Shown: positions 52,164 to 61,251 of the stretch, one piece after another
How the letters are laid out: every line of letters starts with the position of its first letter
Numbering within the stretch: position 1 is the first letter of the stretch
From: an uncultured Lachnospiraceae bacterium
GTDB taxonomy: Bacteria > Bacillota > Clostridia > Lachnospirales > Lachnospiraceae
Direction: 5' to 3'
NCBI GenBank assembly: GCA_910587715.1
Contig: CAJUMV010000009.1
Location: forward strand, 1-64,000
DNA: 64,000 nucleotides
Translations under genes and position numbers: made by a program
The notes under the pieces: model-generated
Told to the model about the DNA's origin: nothing
Seen by the model: only the letters and a program-made list of their open reading frames with translations
The model's database searches: none

Positions 52164-52175
52164 TTACCCACCCTC

Positions 52176-53099
52176 CTAATAATAGAATGTTTCCACAACA
52201 CCCTTGATCACCAGATACCAGCCGTCCGCCAGCACGAAAAGCAGGATTTTAAACGGCATGGAAATCGTAGTCGGCGGCAGCATCATCATACCCATACTCA
52301 TCAGAGTGGACGCGACCACCATATCAATCACAATAAACGGAATATATATGAGGAAACCGATAATAAACGCCTGCCGCAGTTCGTTGATGATAAACGCGGG
52401 CACAAGCACGCTAATCGGTATGTCGTCCAGTTCACCGTTCCACTCGGTACGGGAGAGATCCATGAAAAAGTTCACATCGCTCATCTGCGTCTGCCCGTAC
52501 ATAAACTGACGAATCGGCGCAGCCGCAGCCGTAATCGCCTCCTCCTGCGTCAGCTCCCCCGCCTCGAAGGGCACGATCGCATCCGTGTAAACCGCCGCCA
52601 GCGTGGGCTGCATCACATAGAAGGTCAAAAACAGGGCTATGCCTATCAACACCGTGTTCGGCGGAGCCGTCTGCGTATTAAGCGCCTGCCTCGTAAAGTG
52701 GAGTACAATAATAATCCTCGTAAACGAGGTTAACATAAGAATCAATGACGGCGCAATAGCAATCAAGGTAAGAATAATCAGAATACGCAGCGCGCCATTC
52801 ACACTTCCGTTACCATTGTTGTACGTAACCGTCACCGTATTGGCGATATTCAGTTCAGCCAGATCTTCGGCGCTCTCCGAGGCACCGGGCGGATCCACAT
52901 TGGTCCTTTCACTTTCCGTACCGGTGAGATTGGAGTCCCGGTATGGCGTATCGGTCACCGATGTCTCGCCGGTCACCGTATCCGGTCTGTTATCCTCTAC
53001 CGCGTAAACGGTCTGCCCCCGGCTAAGACACAATATGCCTGCCATCATCAGCAGGCATATTAACTTTGCCAAATGATATCTGGAAAAATATCTCTTCAT
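52176..53099 (-). CDS. fliP: Flagellar export protein FliP
   Basis: 307 residues. A signal peptide (about 1-33) precedes a Thr/Asp/Glu-rich spacer (about 35-85) that is longer than in E. coli FliP. The conserved core of four helices follows, with LTSFTRIIIVLHFTRQAL and MGMMMLPPTTISMPFKILLF. It is the central component of the export channel. The start overlaps the fliO stop by 4 nt (ATGA). Confidence 0.96.
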   Translation of the reverse strand: MKRYFSRYHLAKLICLLMMAGILCLSRGQTVYAVEDNRPDTVTGETSVTDTPYRDSNLTGTESERTNVDPPGASESAEDLAELNIANTVTVTYNNGNGSVNGALRILIILTLIAIAPSLILMLTSFTRIIIVLHFTRQALNTQTAPPNTVLIGIALFLTFYVMQPTLAAVYTDAIVPFEAGELTQEEAITAAAAPIRQFMYGQTQMSDVNFFMDLSRTEWNGELDDIPISVLVPAFIINELRQAFIIGFLIYIPFIVIDMVVASTLMSMGMMMLPPTTISMPFKILLFVLADGWYLVIKGVVETFYY

Positions 53100-53485
53100 T
53101 CGTCTCGCCCGTCTTCTTTTTCCAGAATTCTTTCTTTCTGTATTTTTGCGAGTACGTCCTTAAAAGTGAACGCACTTCCAAAAGACCCCTCGGGAAAGCT
53201 TAAATCCTCCTCGGGAATCTCTGATAACATTGTAACAGTATCTTTACAAACTGCAACTGCCAAATACTTCCGCCCGACTCTGATAATCTGGACATACTTA
53301 TTATTTGACAGCCGAAGCGACTCAATCAGCTCCATATTCGTGCCCGCCGACTTACCCTTCTGGTAACCGCCGATCCATCTGGTCACAAAGGCGGTAATCG
53401 CCAGCACAAATACAAACAGTATCAATACTGTCATAAACTGCACATAGGAGTCAGCCCTATCTGACAATGCAGAAGCAAGAAGCAT
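53096..53485 (-). CDS. fliO: Flagellar export assembly protein FliO (FliZ)
   Basis: 129 residues: one membrane helix (about 16-36), then a basic segment and a small cytoplasmic beta domain (IIRVGRKYLAVAVCKD). It helps build the FliP ring. The start overlaps the cheY stop by one base (TAATG). Confidence 0.9.
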   Translation of the reverse strand: MLLASALSDRADSYVQFMTVLILFVFVLAITAFVTRWIGGYQKGKSAGTNMELIESLRLSNNKYVQIIRVGRKYLAVAVCKDTVTMLSEIPEEDLSFPEGSFGSAFTFKDVLAKIQKERILEKEDGRDE

Positions 53486-53847
53486 TATCCTACAACCTTC
53501 TTCACAGCCTCTAAAACACGGTCAGCCTGGAAAGGTTTTACGATAAAGTCCTTGGCGCCGGACTGAATGGATTCAATAACCATCGCCTGCTGACCCATAG
53601 CGGAGCACATAATAACCATAGCGCCGGGGTCGCCCTCTTTGATCTTCTTGAGCGCCTGAATACCGTCCATCTCTGGCATCGTGATGTCCATCAGCACAAG
53701 GTCGGGCTTCAGCTCGTTGTACTTCTCAACCGCTTTTGCGCCGTTCTCTGCCTCTCCTGCCACGTTATAGCCGTTCTTTGTCAGGATGTCTTTGATCATC
53801 ATTCGCATAAACGCTGCATCATCACATACTAAAATATTTTTTGCCAT
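53485..53847 (-). CDS. cheY: Chemotaxis response regulator CheY
   Basis: 120-residue single receiver domain: acidic pair D9-D10, phospho-acceptor D54 (LMDITMPEMDG) and the conserved Lys in VKPFQADRV. CheY-P binds FliM/FliY at the motor. It sits between fliY and fliO, exactly as in B. subtilis. Confidence 0.96.
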   Translation of the reverse strand: MAKNILVCDDAAFMRMMIKDILTKNGYNVAGEAENGAKAVEKYNELKPDLVLMDITMPEMDGIQALKKIKEGDPGAMVIMCSAMGQQAMVIESIQSGAKDFIVKPFQADRVLEAVKKVVG

Positions 53848-53867
53848 CTCTCTTCTCCTATCACATA

Positions 53868-55082
53868 TTATTTGATAATTTCGGTTACCCGAATACCAAA
53901 GCTCTCCTCGATTACCACTACTTCGCCCTTAGCTACAAATTTACCGTTAACCAAAACGTCAATCGGTTCGCCGGCGATTTTATCCAACTCAATGATGGTT
54001 CCCGGTGCAAAATCCAAAATATCCGAAATGGATTTGGATGTTCTCCCCAGCTCCACCGTTACCTCCAACGGCACATCCTTAATCAGTTCGATGTTTTCCT
54101 GACTCTGTAAAGGATTAAAGTCTCCGGCAAAGTTCTGGAACTGAACAGGCTGTACATTCATGCCCGGCTGCATCACCATCTGGGGCATCATCTGCATCTG
54201 GGGCATCATCTGCATTTGCGGCATCGCCTGCGGCATTCCCATCTGCATCTGGCTCATGTCCATCTGCGGCGCCTGCGCCTGCATGGGCTGTGCCTGCGGC
54301 ATCTGCTGCGGCTGTGGAGCCGGCGCGGGCGCCGGTTCAGGCGCTGCAGCGGGCGCAGCCGGCTGCGCGTCTTCCTGATTCAGAATAAAGGTATCGTATA
54401 CATCCTTCGCAAATTCTATCGGATACAACTGCATGATGGTGGAATCCACCAGCTCGTCAATCTGCATTCTAAAAGAAATCTTGACAAAGGTTCCTTCCAG
54501 GAAATCTGCGATATCACCGCCCGATTTAAACGCCGTAAGATCTACCAGACTTGCCTCCGGCGGACTGATGTCGATCATTTTGCCAAACATGGTGGAAAGC
54601 GCTGTGGACGAAGCTCCCATCATCTGGTTCATGGCTTCTGAGATTGCGGAGAGGTGCAGCTCCCCCAGTTCTCCGTCCGTATTGCTGCCATCGCCGCCCA
54701 TCATCAGGTCGGTGATAATCTTTACGTCATGCTCCTTTAAGATCAGGATATTCGATCCATCCAACCCCTGTGTATACTTAATAAGAATAAATACGCAGGG
54801 CTTCTCGTAATCTTCCAGTACATCCTTCCACGTCGCCAGCTTTACAATCGGCGTCGTGATGTTGACCTTTCGGTTTACAACAGAAAACAGGGTGGTCGCA
54901 GATGCACCCATACTGATATTGGCAACTTCACCAACGGCGTCTTTTTCCGCTTCTGTCAACAGCGTATCATCCGCATCCGGCCCGTCAAAAACCGATGCTT
55001 CAGCCCCGGCGTCCGAACCCGCCGAATCATCATCGCCATTCAAGAGTGCGTTAATTTCATCCTGTGATAACATTCCGTCCAT
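53868..55082 (-). CDS. fliY: Motor switch phosphatase FliY (FliN-type)
   Basis: 404 residues: an N-terminal peptide like that of FliM (MLSQDEINALLNG), a CheC-like phosphatase domain with both active helices (DAVGEVAN near 47, SAISEAMN near 145), a Pro/Ala then Met/Gln/Pro repeat linker (about 240-315) and a C-terminal FliN/SpoA domain. It is C-ring component that dephosphorylates CheY-P. Four bases separate it from fliM. Confidence 0.96.
   Translation of the reverse strand: MDGMLSQDEINALLNGDDDSAGSDAGAEASVFDGPDADDTLLTEAEKDAVGEVANISMGASATTLFSVVNRKVNITTPIVKLATWKDVLEDYEKPCVFILIKYTQGLDGSNILILKEHDVKIITDLMMGGDGSNTDGELGELHLSAISEAMNQMMGASSTALSTMFGKMIDISPPEASLVDLTAFKSGGDIADFLEGTFVKISFRMQIDELVDSTIMQLYPIEFAKDVYDTFILNQEDAQPAAPAAAPEPAPAPAPQPQQMPQAQPMQAQAPQMDMSQMQMGMPQAMPQMQMMPQMQMMPQMVMQPGMNVQPVQFQNFAGDFNPLQSQENIELIKDVPLEVTVELGRTSKSISDILDFAPGTIIELDKIAGEPIDVLVNGKFVAKGEVVVIEESFGIRVTEIIK
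54165..54260 (-). repeat. Met/Gln/Pro codon repeats in the FliY linker
   Basis: An 18-bp unit (CTGGGGCATCATCTGCAT on the plus strand) is repeated, with diverged copies on both sides, coding PQMQMM-type runs. It is in frame and could vary in length by slippage. Confidence 0.65.
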
Positions 55083-55086
55083 ACTT

Positions 55087-56067
55087 CTATTCCCCCTCTC
55101 TGATCACCGATGTAACTCTCACAGCATTCTTATCCCTGCTTGTGCCGGGAAGCGCGGTGAATTTCTTGATATTACCCACATACACCGTAAGCTCCTGTTC
55201 TACCTCGGTATCTAATCGTATAATGTCGCCGAGCTGCAGATTCACAAAATCGGTGACCGATATGCTCGTCTTTCCCAGTACGGCTTTGACCGGGACATCC
55301 ACTCTCTTGACGAGAGCCTCGATGTATTCCTGGAAATCCTCGTCGTCCTGCTCCTGCATGTTCGCATACCAGAACTTCGTATTGAGCTTATCCATGACGC
55401 TCTCCAACGTGAAGAAGGGGAGACATACATTCATAAAACCTTCCACCTCACCTATTTTCATATTCAAGGTGACGATGGCAATCATATCGTTCGGCGCGAT
55501 AATCTGGGCAAACTGAGAATTTGTCTCAATCCGCTCCAGCATGGGATTGATGTCCACCACGTTTTTCCATGGTTCCCGCATCAGCTGCATACAGACTACC
55601 ATCATCTTTTCTATGATCGTCATCTCAATTTCGGTGAACTCCCTGCCCTTTTCCAGCGGGTCGCCGGCTCCGCCCAGCATTCGGTCTATCATGGTAAACC
55701 CTAGCTGCGATGCCAGCTCTATCAGTATCATTCCCCCCAGAGGGTGAAAGTTCACAACCCCCAGAATAACCGGATTCGAAAGGGAGTTGGAAAACTCCGA
55801 AAAGATAACCGTCTCGGAACTGGTCACCGATATCTGTATATTCTTTCTCAGATATACCTGCATGCTTGTGGAGAGCAGCCGCCCGTAATGCTCATATATA
55901 ATTTCCAATGTGCGCAGATGTTCTCGCGAAAACTTAGTCGGCCGCTTAAAGTCGTAATCCTTAATCTGTTTTTCATCCGCGCCATTCAGTTCCTCTGTGT
56001 CCAGCTCACCGCTGCTCAAGGCGGCAAGCAGATTGTCTATCTCGCTCTGTGATAGTACCTCACCCAC
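55087..56067 (-). CDS. fliM: Flagellar motor switch protein FliM
   Basis: 326 residues: an N-terminal CheY-binding peptide (LSQSEIDNLLAAL), a CheC-like middle domain and a C-terminal SpoA domain (GKTSISVTDFVNLQLGDII). The start is GTG 56067 behind AGGAGGT. It forms the C-ring with FliY. Confidence 0.97.
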   Translation of the reverse strand: MGEVLSQSEIDNLLAALSSGELDTEELNGADEKQIKDYDFKRPTKFSREHLRTLEIIYEHYGRLLSTSMQVYLRKNIQISVTSSETVIFSEFSNSLSNPVILGVVNFHPLGGMILIELASQLGFTMIDRMLGGAGDPLEKGREFTEIEMTIIEKMMVVCMQLMREPWKNVVDINPMLERIETNSQFAQIIAPNDMIAIVTLNMKIGEVEGFMNVCLPFFTLESVMDKLNTKFWYANMQEQDDEDFQEYIEALVKRVDVPVKAVLGKTSISVTDFVNLQLGDIIRLDTEVEQELTVYVGNIKKFTALPGTSRDKNAVRVTSVIREGE

Positions 56068-56105
56068 GAAAGTTCACCTCCTGCGGCAGTCTTTTAGTCT
56101 AAGCA

Positions 56106-56630
56106 CTATCCAAACATGATGTCGCCGAAGGACACGTTATAGATAAACTTGGAATCAAACATTTGCTGTATTCTGTTTATGATTTCTTTCTTGATTTCTT
56201 CCTGATTGTCGCGCGCCTCTTCCATCGTATAGTTCGCAAACACGCCGTTAATCTCATCCTTAATCAGCCCTTCCCTCGTCGCCAGATTCTCGGCGGAGCC
56301 GTACTCCTTATAACCGTCGGCTTTGGTGTTGATGGAAAGGGTAATGGAAACGATACAGTAGTGATCCTTGTCGTCTCCCTCGCTCTTTTTCAGCGGAATC
56401 GTCATATTCTCGGCAAAAGAGTAAGTCTCGGTATCCGCCATGGAAACGACCTCCTCCGCCGCGCCCTCCGTGCCCGACGACAGTTCCAGATTCAGTGCCG
56501 TGGCGATGTTGTCAACCAGCGCAGATGTCTTCTTAGAAGCGGGCGCCACGCTGAACATCATTATGGCGGTCAATACGATATTCACAATCAACAGCGCCAG
56601 AATAATAACGGAAATCAGATTCTTCTTCAT
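56106..56630 (-). CDS. fliL: Flagellar basal-body protein FliL
   Basis: 174 residues: one N-terminal membrane helix (about 5-27), then a periplasm-side domain ending in QQMFDSKFIYNVSFGDIMF-like sequence typical of FliL. It supports stator function. Start ATG 56630 behind AAGGAG. Confidence 0.88.
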   Translation of the reverse strand: MKKNLISVIILALLIVNIVLTAIMMFSVAPASKKTSALVDNIATALNLELSSGTEGAAEEVVSMADTETYSFAENMTIPLKKSEGDDKDHYCIVSITLSINTKADGYKEYGSAENLATREGLIKDEINGVFANYTMEEARDNQEEIKKEIINRIQQMFDSKFIYNVSFGDIMFG

Positions 56631-56659
56631 AGCCTTCGTTTTCTCCTTCTACACTTATC

Positions 56660-57478
56660 TTAATAAGAACTGAGAGAATTATATATCTTAATCTCAACTC
56701 TTCTGTTCTTCGCTCTTCCCTCGGGAGTGGAATTGTCCGCCACCGGGAGATATTCGCCCCGACCCGCGTGTTTCACGTTCGCCGGATTCAGATTCGTGAT
56801 TGAGAGAATATAGTCAAACACCGACAGTGCACGCCCGGAGCTCAATTCATTGTTATTAGAATACTTTGCTCCCGACATAGGAACATTATCCGTGTGTCCC
56901 TCAATCTCTATCGTTCCCTGTCCGTAACGCTCCAGAATCAGACCTACCTGGTCTAAAACCGGCTTTGCTTCTTCCTTCAAAAGCGTACTGCCCGAATCAA
57001 AAAGCAGAGAGCCTTTCAGGGTTAACTGGACAAACTGCGCGGTAAACTGCACATCCACTTCGTCCGCCATATCCCTCTCGTCAACTGCTTCCTGAATCTT
57101 CTCGGCGAGCGCCTCGGATTCCTCCATCTGCGCTTCCTCAAGCTGTTCTTTCGCGGCAGCCGCATCCTGCGCCATATCCTCGTCAACAGTCTGCCCCTCA
57201 TCCAGCTTGCCCGTACTGTTTATAAAATCATCCAGCTCATTGAGCTGGCTGACGCCGTTACTGATCAAAATACCGTCGCCAATCGCCTGTGCGCCTCCGT
57301 CAAACACGGAAAACGCCTGATTCAAAGACGCTATGATCGCATCCTGCTTCGCTTCATCCACATTAGACATCGCAAAGAGCAGCACGAAAAAACAGAGCAG
57401 GAGATTCATCAGATCACTGAAGGTCGCCATCCACGCCGGTGAGCCTTTTGGCGGGTCTTCCTGCTTCTTCTTAGCCAT
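56660..57478 (-). CDS. motB: Flagellar stator protein MotB
   Basis: 272 residues: one membrane helix with the ion-binding D22 (PAWMATFSDLMN) and a C-terminal OmpA-like peptidoglycan-binding domain (IEIEGHTDNVPM). The start is ATG 57478, with GGAGGTGAGG upstream, overlapping the motA stop by 8 nt. A longer in-frame reading would add a charged stretch unlike MotB. Confidence 0.96.
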   Translation of the reverse strand: MAKKKQEDPPKGSPAWMATFSDLMNLLLCFFVLLFAMSNVDEAKQDAIIASLNQAFSVFDGGAQAIGDGILISNGVSQLNELDDFINSTGKLDEGQTVDEDMAQDAAAAKEQLEEAQMEESEALAEKIQEAVDERDMADEVDVQFTAQFVQLTLKGSLLFDSGSTLLKEEAKPVLDQVGLILERYGQGTIEIEGHTDNVPMSGAKYSNNNELSSGRALSVFDYILSITNLNPANVKHAGRGEYLPVADNSTPEGRAKNRRVEIKIYNSLSSY

Positions 57479-58268
57479 TTTCCTCACCTCCGCCCTCTTC
57501 ACCGGAGGAACCTCTGTCCGCAGGTGCAAGGAAGGACTTCAGTTTTTCCTCGATGACACGGGGGTTCTCACCCGCCTGAATAGAAAGGAGACCTTCTATC
57601 TCAATCTCCTTCATCATCATTTCTTCGTCGTTCTTACCCTTCAGCTTCGTGGCAACAGGCGCACAGATCCAGTTCGCAAGGACAGAACCGTAGAAGGTCG
57701 TAACCAGAGCGACTGCCATGTTAGGACCGACCGCCGCAAGGTCGGACAAATCCTTCAGCATGTTAATCAGACCAATCAGGGTACCGATCATACCCCAAGC
57801 AGGACCCATGGCTCCCAGATTCTCCCAGAAACCAATCTTTTCCTTATGTCTTCCCTCCACGCTGACGAGCTCCGTCTCCATAATGGCACGAACAAGTTCC
57901 GGATCCGTACCATCGACGATAAGGAGAATGCCCTTTTTCAAAAACTCGTCGTCGATATCGCTCGCCGCTTCCTCCAAAGAAAGGAGACCTTCTTTACGAG
58001 CAACGTTAGAAAGCTCTATGATCTTCTGAATGATCTCCGGCACGTTCATCGTGGACGTCTTGAAGATAAGTCCGATACTCTTCAAACCGCCGACAAACCC
58101 CGCCATGGGATAACTCGCCATAATACAGCAAAAAGCGCCGCCAAAAGTAATCAACGCTGACGGAGGGTCAAGGAAACTCAACACGGCGGAGAACGATTTG
58201 CCGAACACCATACCGAATATCATCAAAGAAAAACATACTACCAGACCGATAATCGAAGCTATATCCAT
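57471..58268 (-). CDS. motA: Flagellar stator protein MotA
   Basis: 265 residues with four membrane helices. The family segment GPAWGMIGTLIGLINML precedes the conserved Pro region. It forms the ion channel with MotB. Unlike in B. subtilis, motAB lie inside the fla/che operon, as in many Clostridia. Confidence 0.96.
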   Translation of the reverse strand: MDIASIIGLVVCFSLMIFGMVFGKSFSAVLSFLDPPSALITFGGAFCCIMASYPMAGFVGGLKSIGLIFKTSTMNVPEIIQKIIELSNVARKEGLLSLEEAASDIDDEFLKKGILLIVDGTDPELVRAIMETELVSVEGRHKEKIGFWENLGAMGPAWGMIGTLIGLINMLKDLSDLAAVGPNMAVALVTTFYGSVLANWICAPVATKLKGKNDEEMMMKEIEIEGLLSIQAGENPRVIEEKLKSFLAPADRGSSGEEGGGEENG

Positions 58269-58289
58269 ATGTACACACCCACTTTTACA

Positions 58290-58475
58290 CTAGTCTGCAA
58301 AAATATCCTTTCTATACGATTTTACTAAATTTTTCACTTCTTGTCTACTTTCTTTTACAATTATTTTCCGTCCGGTCGTAAAAGACAGCACGGTATCGGG
58401 GGTTTCCTCCACCAGCTCCAGCAAATCCGGATTGATGAGCACCTTCACGCCGTTAATCTTCGTGACTTCTACCAT
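58290..58475 (-). CDS. flbD: FlbD/SwrD family protein
   Basis: 61 residues, the usual size. It reads MVEVTKINGVKVLINPDLLE, then FTTGRKIIVKES, typical of FlbD. SwrD of B. subtilis raises stator power for swarming. The ATG at 58475, with GGGGG about 7 nt upstream, is chosen over a TTG two codons earlier. It is the first gene after the internal promoter. Confidence 0.93.
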   Translation of the reverse strand: MVEVTKINGVKVLINPDLLELVEETPDTVLSFTTGRKIIVKESRQEVKNLVKSYRKDIFAD

Positions 58476-58517
58476 AGACAAGCCCCCTTTTCACTTCCTA
58501 TATCTCACAACTCATTT

Positions 58518-58546
58518 ATTTTACCACACATCTACAAAAACTGCAA
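58518..58546 (-). promoter_or_regulatory. Internal promoter of flbD-motA and downstream genes
   Basis: Minus strand TTGCAG (58541-58546), a 17-bp spacer and TAAAAT (58518-58523). It lies between the flgE terminator and flbD. Confidence 0.65.
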
Positions 58547-58580
58547 AAAGAAATTTTACCAATCCGCCCCGGTATACGTA

Positions 58581-58621
58581 AAAAAGGGGACTTCTCCGCG
58601 GCATCCCGCGCAAAAGTCCCC
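58581..58621 (-). terminator. Terminator after flgE
   Basis: GGGGACTT/AAGTCCCC outer arms (58614-58621 with 58586-58593), an inner CGCGG/CCGCG stem, and TTTTTT on the minus strand. It starts 16 nt past the flgE stop. Confidence 0.75.
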
Positions 58622-58636
58622 TTTCTTCATTTTATA

Positions 58637-60727
58637 TTATCTCTTAAGGTTTACCAGCTCCTCCAGCATGGAGTCGGAGGTGGTGATAATACGGCTGTTC
58701 GCCTGGAAACCACGCTGCGTCGTGATCATCTCGGTGAACTCGCCCGCCAGATCGACGTTACTCATCTCCAGCACGCCGGATTCCATGGAACCCTCGCCGT
58801 CTGAGGTAATGTCGATGCCGGTGCCGTCGAACTCGCCGGAGTTTAAGGTCGTCTTGTAGAGGTTATTTCCTGCCTTCGCAAGACCTGCCGCATTGGCGAA
58901 CTTCGTCACCGCAATCTGTCCCAGCAGCTTGGAGAGACCGTTGTCGTAGGAAGCCCGGATTTTACCGCTCTGGTCTATTTCTATACTAATCAGCGCGCCG
59001 AGCTTACGACCGCTGCCGAGGTTGTTCTCGCCGCCGTCGCCGTTGTCGTAGGCGACTGTAGACGTCTTGCCGTTGTTGCCGTTCCAAAGCGGTGAGAAAT
59101 CGATGGAAATGTCGCTGAAATGACCGAGATCCACATTCTGTCCGGTCAAATCCGTCGCGGAACCCGCGAAGTCCAGCGTCACCGAATCCTGCTCCGGCGC
59201 CCCCACATAGGAGAAATTACCGGTCTGGGTGTCAAACACAAGCGCCTGACCCACATAATGCTCGTCGCGGGTGATGCTTGCATGACCGTCGGGCGTAATA
59301 TAGTTGATACTGTACGCCGTGTTGTCAGTGGATGTCAGCCCGTAAGCGCGCTGCAGAATCTCTGCTCTTGCCTCGTCGCTGCCGTCATCCTTTATGGTTA
59401 CGCCAAAGGTTCCTGTTGCGGAAAGCACAGAGTCTTCCGTAGTGTCAAACTTCGCTTCAAAATTAAGGGTAATCGCCTTTTTATCATCCATCGTAACCCC
59501 GGGAGGATTGGCGATCGTCAGACCCTCACCGCCGAGTGCGCCCAGAATGCTTGCCCATGACGGATCATCAGGATCCGGTTTCCCGTCAGCGAGAGTATTA
59601 CTGGTTATCTTAGTAAGCGGTATCTCTACAGGGGTTCCATATTTCCCCGTTGTCGGATCTTTTGCCGCATAATAGTACGCATTCTTTTCCTCGTCAAAGG
59701 TCAGCCCGTACTGCTCCTGCAGAGTCTTCTTATCCAGCGTCACCGCACCCGTCATAGTGACCTCTGTACCCTTAGTCACCGCACCGGCAGCAGGAGCCTT
59801 CACCTTCAGGTCATCCGCCATGCCCATCATCACATTATCTGCGAAACCGTCCAAAATCTCGCCGTACTGATAGTTCACCGTAAAGGATTTTGTCGCCTCA
59901 TCATAGCTTACGCTGCCGTCATCGGGAAGGCTGTAAACCTTCGTCTCCTCGATATGTCTTTCCTGCCCGAAGGTCGCGATCTGGCTGATGTCGTTTACAT
60001 TGTAGTAGTCTTTCAAAGACCGCGCGTTGCTGTCTTTGATATCGTCAAGCTGCACATAATACTGTCCGTCCTTGCTCAGTGCGTGGATACTGAACTGCGC
60101 CGTGTAGGAATAACCCTCTGCGTCAAAAAACTTCAGTGTTCTCACAAGACCCGACTTGCTGTGAAGATTCGTGTCGTTCTTATCCACAATACCGGATACG
60201 ATTGCGTTTGTGGTCGCTTCCGCGGGAGCCGTCAGGTTCTGCGCTCTCATGACCTGCAGCGCCTGCACGGGACCGGACTGGATATTGCCGTCATCATCCA
60301 GTCCCCAGCCCATCACCTTGTAGCCGGTGCTCGCCATAACGAGGTTGCCCGCGCCGTCGATCGTGAAAGAGCCGTCTCTCGTGAAGAAGTTCTGGGAGCC
60401 GCTGTTTACGATGAAGAAGGACTCGCCCGAAATCATCACGTCCCACGGGTTGTTCGTGGACTGGGCGGAGCCCTGTCTCGTAATCGCGGTGTTGATCGCC
60501 GCCGTCTTGGCGCCCAGACCAATCTGTCTGGCGTTGATACCGCCGCGCCCCGTATCCGCGTTCGCGCCGGAAGCCGCCTGTGTCTGCTGGTAGAGCAGGT
60601 CGCTGAACACCATGTTCATCGACTTGTATGCCGTTGTGTTTACGTTTGCAATGTTATTACCGATAACATCCATTCTGGTCTGGTGGGTCTTAAGACCTGC
60701 CACGCCAGAAAAAAGTGATCTCATCAT
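58637..60727 (-). CDS. flgE: Flagellar hook protein FlgE
   Basis: 696 residues, longer than the roughly 400 of enterics, with the extra length in the central surface-exposed domains. The N-terminal rod/hook helix reads SLFSGVAGLKTHQTRMDVIG, followed by NNIANVNTTAYK. The C-terminus has SNVDLAGEFTEMITTQRGFQ. It starts at ATG 60727, with AGGAGG 10 nt upstream; a second ATG follows at once. Confidence 0.95.
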   Translation of the reverse strand: MMRSLFSGVAGLKTHQTRMDVIGNNIANVNTTAYKSMNMVFSDLLYQQTQAASGANADTGRGGINARQIGLGAKTAAINTAITRQGSAQSTNNPWDVMISGESFFIVNSGSQNFFTRDGSFTIDGAGNLVMASTGYKVMGWGLDDDGNIQSGPVQALQVMRAQNLTAPAEATTNAIVSGIVDKNDTNLHSKSGLVRTLKFFDAEGYSYTAQFSIHALSKDGQYYVQLDDIKDSNARSLKDYYNVNDISQIATFGQERHIEETKVYSLPDDGSVSYDEATKSFTVNYQYGEILDGFADNVMMGMADDLKVKAPAAGAVTKGTEVTMTGAVTLDKKTLQEQYGLTFDEEKNAYYYAAKDPTTGKYGTPVEIPLTKITSNTLADGKPDPDDPSWASILGALGGEGLTIANPPGVTMDDKKAITLNFEAKFDTTEDSVLSATGTFGVTIKDDGSDEARAEILQRAYGLTSTDNTAYSINYITPDGHASITRDEHYVGQALVFDTQTGNFSYVGAPEQDSVTLDFAGSATDLTGQNVDLGHFSDISIDFSPLWNGNNGKTSTVAYDNGDGGENNLGSGRKLGALISIEIDQSGKIRASYDNGLSKLLGQIAVTKFANAAGLAKAGNNLYKTTLNSGEFDGTGIDITSDGEGSMESGVLEMSNVDLAGEFTEMITTQRGFQANSRIITTSDSMLEELVNLKR

Positions 60728-60810
60728 AGTGAAATGACCTCCTTCAACTTGTGTGGAACCGTCCGTCCTCTCTGTCGGTCGAGGACGCTAAGCCTCCTGT
60801 AAGGTCCGGC

Positions 60811-61215
60811 TTATATAATGACCGCTCCGTCTATGTTTGTGAATACGTTTTCATCGGCCTCCGTCTGGTCCATCGCCGTGATGACCGTCTGATTCGGTAC
60901 GCTCACGATAAATGCGAGGGAATCTACCATGACCAATGACTCCTTGATTCCCTTCTCCGAGGCTTTTGCCGCTCCTAAGTTCAGGCGTTCGACCTGCTCC
61001 TCGGTCAGTTCAATATTTCTGTCCGTCAGCCGGTTTGCCGCATGCTTGGAGAATCTGACTTCTCCCGACTGCCCCATCCCGTCCGTCTTTTTTGACAGAA
61101 TATCCTGAAAGCTTATGCCTCCCGGTGCAGGCGCTCCGTCCTTGGATCTGCCCGTCTTTAAATATTGATCCTGAAGCTGCTCTATCGAAGGGAAAGAACT
61201 GCCTTGAATCTTCAT
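60811..61215 (-). CDS. TIGR02530-type flagellar operon protein
   Basis: 134 residues, no membrane segment. The core VRFSKHAANRLTDRNIELTEE is characteristic of this small family found between flgD and flgE in Firmicutes. The molecular role is unknown. Start ATG 61215 behind AGGGAGGAG. Confidence 0.85.
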   Translation of the reverse strand: MKIQGSSFPSIEQLQDQYLKTGRSKDGAPAPGGISFQDILSKKTDGMGQSGEVRFSKHAANRLTDRNIELTEEQVERLNLGAAKASEKGIKESLVMVDSLAFIVSVPNQTVITAMDQTEADENVFTNIDGAVII

Positions 61216-61251
61216 ACTCTCTCCTCCCTGAGATCATCGCCCCGCTGTGGC

